Assembly (NCBI GenBank): GCA_004144175.1
Contig: SEFT01000008.1
Span: forward strand, 1-64,000
Reading direction: 5' to 3'
Length of the DNA stretch: 64,000 bases
DNA from: Sphingobacteriales bacterium
GTDB lineage: Bacteria > Bacteroidota > Bacteroidia > Chitinophagales > Chitinophagaceae
Made by a program: the position numbers and the translations under genes. Below, in pieces: positions 59,202 through 64,000 of the stretch. The notes beneath the pieces are model-generated. The model ran no database searches and was not told the DNA's origin. It saw nothing but the letters and a program-made list of their open reading frames with translations. The first letter of the stretch is position 1. Every line of letters begins with the position of its first letter.

Positions 59202-59948
59202 CTAGTCTCTTTTGCCACCGAAAAGACGCAGCAGCATCAGGAACAGGTTTACGAAATCAAGATAAAGAGTAAGTGCGCCTAATACCGACATCTTTGTTGC
59301 ACTGGCAGTGTCTACCCCTTCATATTCTACCCCTTCACCCACTCGCTTCAGTTTCTGCACATCGTAAGCTGTAAGGCCTGTAAACACCATCACGCCTATA
59401 ATGCTGATGATATAACCCATACGCTCGCTTTGCAGGAAGTAATTTACGATCATTGCTATTACAATGCCGATCAGTCCCATCATCATAATGCGGCCAAAAG
59501 ACGTGAGGTCCTTATCAGTAGTATAGCCCATGAAAGCCATAATTCCGAACATTGCAGATGCAGATATAAAGCAGCCCAGCACCGAACTAGCTGTATATGT
59601 AAGCAGTATAAAACTAAAGCTGATACCATTGATGGCAGCATACAGTATGAATAACCCGATCATGGCCGGTGCCGATAACCTGGCAAAACCGAACGACATA
59701 AGCAGGACAAAACCAAGCGGTGCAAACATTACGATATAGCCAAGCAAATTTCGCCCGCTGCCGTCGCCTATAATTAATGTGCTAAGTAGCGCCGGCGACG
59801 ACGCAAACACTCCTGCGAAAAGCGCTGAAATGCCCAGTGCTGCAAACATCCACAAAAAGACATTGGCCATGAATTTTTTCGCGGCTAAGGGTTTAGTATT
59901 GCTTTCTAAAACAGTAAAATTGGTAAACGGCTGATTCTGATTTTCCAT
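59202..59948 (-). CDS. Bax inhibitor-1/YccA family membrane protein
   Basis: 248 residues, seven hydrophobic helices. AAKKFMANVFLWMFAALGIS starts the first; GLTAYDVQKLKRVGEGVEYE and LGALTLYLDFVNLFLMLLRL near the end are the BI-1/TMBIM signature, with the conserved Asp pair of the pH-sensing calcium leak. The role in bacteria is linked to membrane protein quality control or ion leak. Confidence 0.92.
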   Translation of the reverse strand: MENQNQPFTNFTVLESNTKPLAAKKFMANVFLWMFAALGISALFAGVFASSPALLSTLIIGDGSGRNLLGYIVMFAPLGFVLLMSFGFARLSAPAMIGLFILYAAINGISFSFILLTYTASSVLGCFISASAMFGIMAFMGYTTDKDLTSFGRIMMMGLIGIVIAMIVNYFLQSERMGYIISIIGVMVFTGLTAYDVQKLKRVGEGVEYEGVDTASATKMSVLGALTLYLDFVNLFLMLLRLFGGKRD

Positions 59949-60158
59949 GTAGTCGTATATTGGATAGCTAAAATACGGAAAACAAAATAAAGGGAGGGTA
60001 GCAGCGCATCTGTTGAGGCCGCATTTAACGGAACATTACGTATAGCAGGCCAGTTGTGTTTCAGCGGGTTAGCGTACAAAAATTTGCAACACCTCGAAAA
60101 AACCTATTTCTTTGCTATATACTCCATCAATGGAGTCTTTTTGTTTAACGCAGTATCA

Positions 60159-60899
60159 ATGTTAAAAAAAATAAATTCGTTCAGTAAGGATTTTTTGCTG
60201 GCTTCGAGGGTGGGTGTGCTGCTTTCGCCGCTGAAGAACTTTTTCAGGTTCATGGGCAACTTTTGCGACCTGAGTCTTTGGGTACACCGTCAGCATAAAA
60301 AGGTTCTGTTCACTGATTTTTATAAGCCCGTAAGAACGTATTCTGACCGTGAAAAGCTATATAGCCACGTATCAAAGCTTATAGATCTGCAAAACAGGGC
60401 CATACAGTACTACGAGTTTGGTGTAGCTTCAGGAGCATCATTCAGATGGTGGCTAAAGGAGAATAAAAATCCCGCGTCTGAATTTTATGGCTTCGATACA
60501 TTTGAGGGACTGCCGGAAGACTGGCATTTTTACAAGAAGGGCGATATGAGTTTTGGCATCCCGCAGGTAGACGATGAACGCGCTCATTTCTTCAAAGGTT
60601 TATTTCAGGATACGGTGCCGGGATTCATTAGGGAAACTACCCCGCATAATAATGCCGTAAAAGTGCTGCATATGGACGCCGATCTATACTCGTCCACTTT
60701 GTACGTGCTCACTTATTTTGCACCTTACCTGAATGAAGGGGACGTTATCTTCTTTGATGAGTTCAACGTGCCAAACCACGAATTTGCAGCATGGAATGAC
60801 TTTGTGCGCAGCTACTATGTTCAGTACGACGTGATGGGTGGAGTAAATAACTATTACCAAACCTGCTTTATGTACAAAGGCACAAAAGTGGAGTTTTAA
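60159..60899 (+). CDS. TylF/macrocin O-methyltransferase-like protein
   Basis: 246 residues from ATG 60159; a TTG at 60054 extends it by 35 less typical residues. SAM-binding YYEFGVASGASFRWWLKEN (motif I), FDTFEGLPEDW, LHMDADLYSST and EGDVIFFDEFN fit TylF-type methyltransferases, which act on sugars or small molecules. The cluster of Asp residues (DADLY, FFDEF) would hold the metal ion. No sugar gene cluster is nearby. Confidence 0.8.
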   Translation: MLKKINSFSKDFLLASRVGVLLSPLKNFFRFMGNFCDLSLWVHRQHKKVLFTDFYKPVRTYSDREKLYSHVSKLIDLQNRAIQYYEFGVASGASFRWWLKENKNPASEFYGFDTFEGLPEDWHFYKKGDMSFGIPQVDDERAHFFKGLFQDTVPGFIRETTPHNNAVKVLHMDADLYSSTLYVLTYFAPYLNEGDVIFFDEFNVPNHEFAAWNDFVRSYYVQYDVMGGVNNYYQTCFMYKGTKVEF

Positions 60900-60920
60900 A
60901 AGACAATCTCATACCTTTTT

Positions 60921-60958
60921 ACACAAGAACGGCGCCTTTACAGGCGCCGTTCTTGTGT
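60921..60958. terminator. Strong bidirectional hairpin
   Basis: 17-bp perfect stem (ACACAAGAACGGCGCCT and complement) with a TTAC loop between the methyltransferase and the convergent VOC gene. Confidence 0.85.
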
Positions 60959-60974
60959 ATAGCAGTAAAGCTTA

Positions 60975-61367
60975 TTATTCCATAGAGAACAGTCCAAACG
61001 GGTTTCCTTCCGTATCGATACAGATAGAGCAGTAGCCAAATTCACCAATCGAAAATTTTGGACGGCTCACTTCTCCGCCTGCTTCCTTCACCCGTTTTTC
61101 TTCTACACTGGAGTCGTGGCAAGGGAAGTACACCATCGTATTTACGCAGTGTCCGTCGCCTTCTTTAGTGCCCGGCATTTCGATCAATGCTCCGGATACG
61201 CCTTGGTTTTCCATCGGTGAGAAAAAAGACATCTTCATGCTATCTGGCGAATCGCCGGGCACAGGACTGTCGATAAATGCGGTGCCTAATACTGCATTGT
61301 AAAATTTCTTGGCCCGCTCCATATCCTTCACATAGATCTCAAACCAGCAGATAATGTTTTGGTTCAT
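60975..61367 (-). CDS. VOC family protein (glyoxalase/bleomycin-resistance fold)
   Basis: 130 residues: two beta-alpha-beta-beta-beta units. ICWFEIYVKDMERAKKFYNA (6-25) starts the first; the metal ligands would come from Glu10, the HCVNTMVYF strand and the end GNPFGLFSME. Substrate unknown. The 223-bp gap upstream holds a TATTTTG-like element. Confidence 0.85.
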   Translation of the reverse strand: MNQNIICWFEIYVKDMERAKKFYNAVLGTAFIDSPVPGDSPDSMKMSFFSPMENQGVSGALIEMPGTKEGDGHCVNTMVYFPCHDSSVEEKRVKEAGGEVSRPKFSIGEFGYCSICIDTEGNPFGLFSME

Positions 61368-61590
61368 GTTGTTGATTTTTATTCAATCGAAGGTATGCTA
61401 AACGATTTTTTTGCTGGATGGCTGAATGCGTCGTTTAGAGGGGTATTTGCGACAGGGAAAAGTATTGTACTTAACCAAGCAAGAAACTATTTTGCATTTT
61501 GTGCATAAATTATACAGCCAAATTTTAGCATAAGAACGGGTTGTTTTTCTAAGCTATTCATAGTTCATCTTGTAACATTACTTTTACTAC

Positions 61591-62016
61591 ATGTCTGACA
61601 GACTCAAAGCAATAGTAAATGCGCTACCGCTAACGGATGGGATGAGAATACTGGAGATAGGCTGCGGCACGGGTGTGGCAGCAAGAGGGATTGTGAAGCG
61701 AGTTAGCAGTTGCTATATGTTAGCAATAGATCGATCAGAAACAGCCATCCGGCAAGCTGTAAAAGGGTCTTCCGCAGAAATTGAATCCGGAAGGCTATCG
61801 TTCAGGCAAGTAGCCATTGAGCATTTCGAACTGGAACAGGATGAAGCATTATTCGATATTGCATTTGCAATTAGGGTTGGGGCATTAGATGGCCGTCATC
61901 CGGAGATCGAAAAGCAGGCGTTTACGCAAATTGCGAAAGCGCTGAAGACAAACGGAAGGCTTTTTATAGATGGAGGAAATCCGTTGAAAGAAGTTGACTT
62001 AGATCCTTATCGCTAA
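61591..62016 (+). CDS. Class I SAM-dependent methyltransferase, short
   Basis: 141 residues. Motif I ILEIGCGTGVAARGI (20-34) and motif IV-like LFDIAFAIRVGALD; the GRLFIDGG segment matches the fifth strand. The protein ends right after it, so the last strands of the Rossmann fold (about 50 residues) are missing. Either a compact variant or a truncated gene. The stop at 62014-62016 is followed by no in-frame continuation of the family pattern. Confidence 0.75.
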   Translation: MSDRLKAIVNALPLTDGMRILEIGCGTGVAARGIVKRVSSCYMLAIDRSETAIRQAVKGSSAEIESGRLSFRQVAIEHFELEQDEALFDIAFAIRVGALDGRHPEIEKQAFTQIAKALKTNGRLFIDGGNPLKEVDLDPYR

Positions 62017-62072
62017 TTACAATCCCGGATTTGTAAAAAGATCACACCTCCTAATGTTGAGATACTATAAAG

Positions 62073-62097
62073 AAGGCCCGGCGTTTTGCCGGGCCTT
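62073..62097 (-). terminator. Terminator of the tRNA-Ser gene
   Basis: 10-bp stem AAGGCCCGGC / GCCGGGCCTT with loop GTTTT. In the reverse direction it is followed by CTTTAT and lies 16 bp after the tRNA. It may also stop + strand transcription of the methyltransferase gene. Confidence 0.82.
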
Positions 62098-62113
62098 AAG
62101 CTTGTAACGTTTG

Positions 62114-62202
62114 CGGAGAGAAAGGGATTCGAACCCTTGATACCCTTTGACAGGTATACACACTTTCCAGGCGTGCCTCTTCAACCACTCGAGCATCTCT
62201 CC
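62114..62202 (-). tRNA. tRNA-Ser (anticodon GGA)
   Basis: 89 nt on the reverse strand. Acceptor stem GGAGAGA / TCTCTCC, discriminator G, long variable arm typical of class II tRNAs, T-arm with GGTTCGAATCC, and anticodon GGA at 62166-62168 in the loop CTGGAAA. It reads UCC/UCU codons. No CCA is encoded directly after the discriminator base. Confidence 0.97.
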
Positions 62203-62233
62203 GGTTGAGGGGAGGCAAAGTTAATCATTACAA

Positions 62234-62998
62234 TCAGTTAGCGAAAATTTTTTCTGCATTCTTGCTGGTGATTGCAACCACTTCCGCTACCTCTATTTCC
62301 TTTAGCTCGGCCACTTTTGCAGCAATTAACGGTATATAGCTGCTCTCATTTCGCTTGCCCCGGTATGGAGTGGGAGCGAGGTATGGAGCATCGGTTTCTA
62401 GTACAATATGATCGAGCAAGACTTCTTTTACAATATTCTGCAGACTGCTTTTTTTAAATGTAACTACACCACCAATGCCGAGGTAAAATCCCAGATCAAC
62501 GATTTGTTTTGCTTCTTCAAGTGTACCGCTGAAGCAATGAAAAATACCATTGAGTTTTCCATTTTGCTTTGCTCTTACTACATCAATACAATCTTGCGTC
62601 GATTCGCGGCTATGGATGACGATGGGCAGGTCGTATTGCAGCGCCCAGTCTGTCTGTTGTTCAAATGCCTGTTTTTGTTGGGCAACATGTGTTTTATCCC
62701 AGTAGTAGTCCAGGCCTATTTCGCCAATGGCCGAAAACTTTCGCTTACCTAGCCAGTCTTCCACTATCGCTAGCTCGTCTTTATAGTTATCATTTACATA
62801 GCAAGGATGTAAGCCCATCATAGGGTAGCAGTTGTCCGGCCATTTATCGGCCAGTGTCATCATGCCTGCAATGGTCCTGCTGTCACAGTTAGGCATATAC
62901 ATCTTGGTGACCCCAGCATAGATAGCCCGCTGTATGTTTATATCTCCTTCTGCAATCAGTTGCTCGTCGTAAAGGTGTGTATGCGTGTCTATATACAT
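62234..62998 (-). CDS. tatD: TatD family deoxyribonuclease
   Basis: 254 residues, TIM-barrel metal hydrolase. The metal ligands are visible: THTH (5-8), GEIGLDYY with Glu, VIHSRES with His, GIFHCFSG with His and ETDAPYL with Asp. TatD enzymes degrade DNA 3'-5' and act in repair. It shares a 1-bp overlap with the deacetylase gene upstream. Confidence 0.93.
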   Translation of the reverse strand: MYIDTHTHLYDEQLIAEGDINIQRAIYAGVTKMYMPNCDSRTIAGMMTLADKWPDNCYPMMGLHPCYVNDNYKDELAIVEDWLGKRKFSAIGEIGLDYYWDKTHVAQQKQAFEQQTDWALQYDLPIVIHSRESTQDCIDVVRAKQNGKLNGIFHCFSGTLEEAKQIVDLGFYLGIGGVVTFKKSSLQNIVKEVLLDHIVLETDAPYLAPTPYRGKRNESSYIPLIAAKVAELKEIEVAEVVAITSKNAEKIFAN

Positions 62999-63627
62999 TA
63001 GTACTTAGGTAATGCTTTCAGCATCCAGTTTTTGTTCTTACAATAGGCTAATACCTGTGGTAGCGCGTAGCTCATCCGCTCCCATGCCTTCTCGCTATCG
63101 TGAAAGACGATGATGGAACCAGGCTGTATGTTCTTCAAAACATTTTCGGCGCATTGCTGTCCGGTTATATTCCGGTCAAAGTCGCCGCTCAGTACATCCC
63201 ACATATATATCTTCCAAGAGGCTTTCAGTAGCCTGCTCGCTTGTCCCCTGCGTATCTTACCATAGGGAGGACGAAAGATGCGGCTGTTGATATGTGAAGA
63301 AGCCTGATGGATATTTTCCAGATAGGTCTTCGTTTTACTCTTCCAGCCATTCAGGTGGTTATAGGTATGGTTGCCTGTTGTATGACCTTTTGCTAATAGT
63401 TCACTGTATAGTTCAGGGTGTGCCACTACATTCTTACCAATGCAGAAAAATGTGGCTTTCGCATGGTACTGCTCCATCATATCCAAAGCATATCTCGTAG
63501 CTATCGGGTGCGGACCGTCGTCGAATGTGATGTACACTGTGGGTTCATCACTTGCAGGCATCTTCCAGATAAGACGCGGATAGACTAAATGGCTCAGCCA
63601 CCATGGTGTTTTTACCTGATATGCCAT
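62998..63627 (-). CDS. Polysaccharide deacetylase family protein
   Basis: 209 residues, NodB fold. Motif 1 ITFDDGPHP (catalytic Asp and metal Asp), motif 2 GHTTGNHTYNH (metal His pair), motif 3 FRPPYGK, motif 4 WDVLSGDF and motif 5 IIVFHDSE. It removes acetyl groups from peptidoglycan or another glycan. No signal peptide is visible; many Bacteroidota homologues lack one. Confidence 0.92.
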   Translation of the reverse strand: MAYQVKTPWWLSHLVYPRLIWKMPASDEPTVYITFDDGPHPIATRYALDMMEQYHAKATFFCIGKNVVAHPELYSELLAKGHTTGNHTYNHLNGWKSKTKTYLENIHQASSHINSRIFRPPYGKIRRGQASRLLKASWKIYMWDVLSGDFDRNITGQQCAENVLKNIQPGSIIVFHDSEKAWERMSYALPQVLAYCKNKNWMLKALPKY

Positions 63628-63641
63628 AGTGCAAAATTAGC

Positions 63642-64000
63642 TTAGATTTTGGTGAGCTTGTCTTTTTGTATCCAACCGGTGCGGCCATCAGGTAGCTGTA
63701 TTTCTACCCAGTTGTTTTCGGCCTGCTCTATCCTTACGGTAGTGCCCTCCGGTAACAGGCTTTGGTATTTGCTTTCCCTGGGGGCGTTCATCAATTCTGC
63801 ATCCGGCTCCATTATTACCGCATGACCGCTATCTGCTCTCCGCATCGATGCGGTGTAGGAGAATATTAACAGCAATGCCAGGCCGGTACCCAAGGCTATC
63901 TGGATCCTCACATCGGGTCGCCGTGCTTTACCGAGCCTCGATGCGATGAGCCAGCCTATCCATGAAAGGAATACAAGAAGGCTGATGACAGCCCATATGT
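63642..64000 (-). CDS. C-terminal part of a membrane protein with SH3 domain (BatE-like?)
   Basis: The reverse frame is open to the window edge, so the gene starts outside; the GTG at 63911 is internal. Visible are about 118 residues with two hydrophobic helices (VISLLVFLSWIGWLIASRLG, then IALGTGLALLLIFSYTAS) separated by KARRPDVR. A bacterial SH3 domain follows (about the last 50 residues, ending WIQKDKLTKI). TPR - membrane helices - SH3 is the plan of BatE proteins of the Bat aerotolerance operon, but the TPR part is not in view. Confidence 0.65.
   Translation of the reverse strand, partial: IWAVISLLVFLSWIGWLIASRLGKARRPDVRIQIALGTGLALLLIFSYTASMRRADSGHAVIMEPDAELMNAPRESKYQSLLPEGTTVRIEQAENNWVEIQLPDGRTGWIQKDKLTKI

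Overview
The window comes from a member of the Bacteroidota, most likely a Chitinophagaceae-like bacterium. The evidence is the repeated TAnnTTTG promoter -7 elements, a secreted protein with a type IX secretion (T9SS) C-terminal domain, Bacteroidota-type lipoproteins, and the gene set thrS-infC, ribonuclease Y, NDH-2, Bax-inhibitor-1 family and TatD. No taxonomic search could be run, so the family-level placement is inference.

Positions 1 to about 44,424 are a prophage of a contractile-tailed (myovirus-like) phage with a Mu-type head module. Its left end, and any integrase or main repressor, lie outside the window. Early and middle genes (1-17.7 kb, all +) are a dense string of small ORFs. 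Recognisable ones are a C5 cytosine methyltransferase, a YopX-family protein, an ERF single-strand annealing protein, a NinB-like protein, a ParB-like nuclease, a replication initiator with an internal iteron-like cluster, an HNH protein, an MmcB-like nuclease and a DUF1064 nuclease. A strong terminator at 17.73 kb separates this from the late region. Late genes run: small and large terminase, connector, Mu gp29-like portal, an unusual DNA methyltransferase, MuF, morphogenesis protein, baseplate J-like and wedge proteins, a ClpP-type protease fused to a scaffold, major capsid, sheath, tube, a tail-assembly chaperone with a clear -1 frameshift site, tape measure, hub and spike. After a reverse-strand cassette come gp25-like, three lectin-like fibre genes, and a lysis cassette (two small membrane proteins, a unimolecular spanin and a GH19 endolysin).

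The reverse-strand cassette (36,978-38,841) interrupts the late region and looks like a lysogenic-conversion (moron) island. It holds a surface protein that would be exported by the host T9SS, a membrane-anchored protein that could exclude superinfecting phage, and two other small proteins. It is bounded on the left by a perfect 26-bp palindrome that contains the stop codons of both converging genes. On the right lies a 16-bp element that also occurs upstream of the protease-capsid genes and may be a late promoter element.

From about 44.6 kb the window is host chromosome: an ABC exporter with a LolA-like protein, a lipoprotein, thrS, infC, an unusual 460-bp intergenic region with two 55-bp hairpin copies (candidate small RNAs), a secreted repeat protein, an NlpC/P60 hydrolase, rny, NDH-2, OsmC, an Fpg/Nei glycosylase, a PAP2 phosphatase, a BI-1 family protein, two methyltransferases, a VOC protein, tRNA-Ser(GGA), TatD, a polysaccharide deacetylase and the end of a membrane protein with an SH3 domain.
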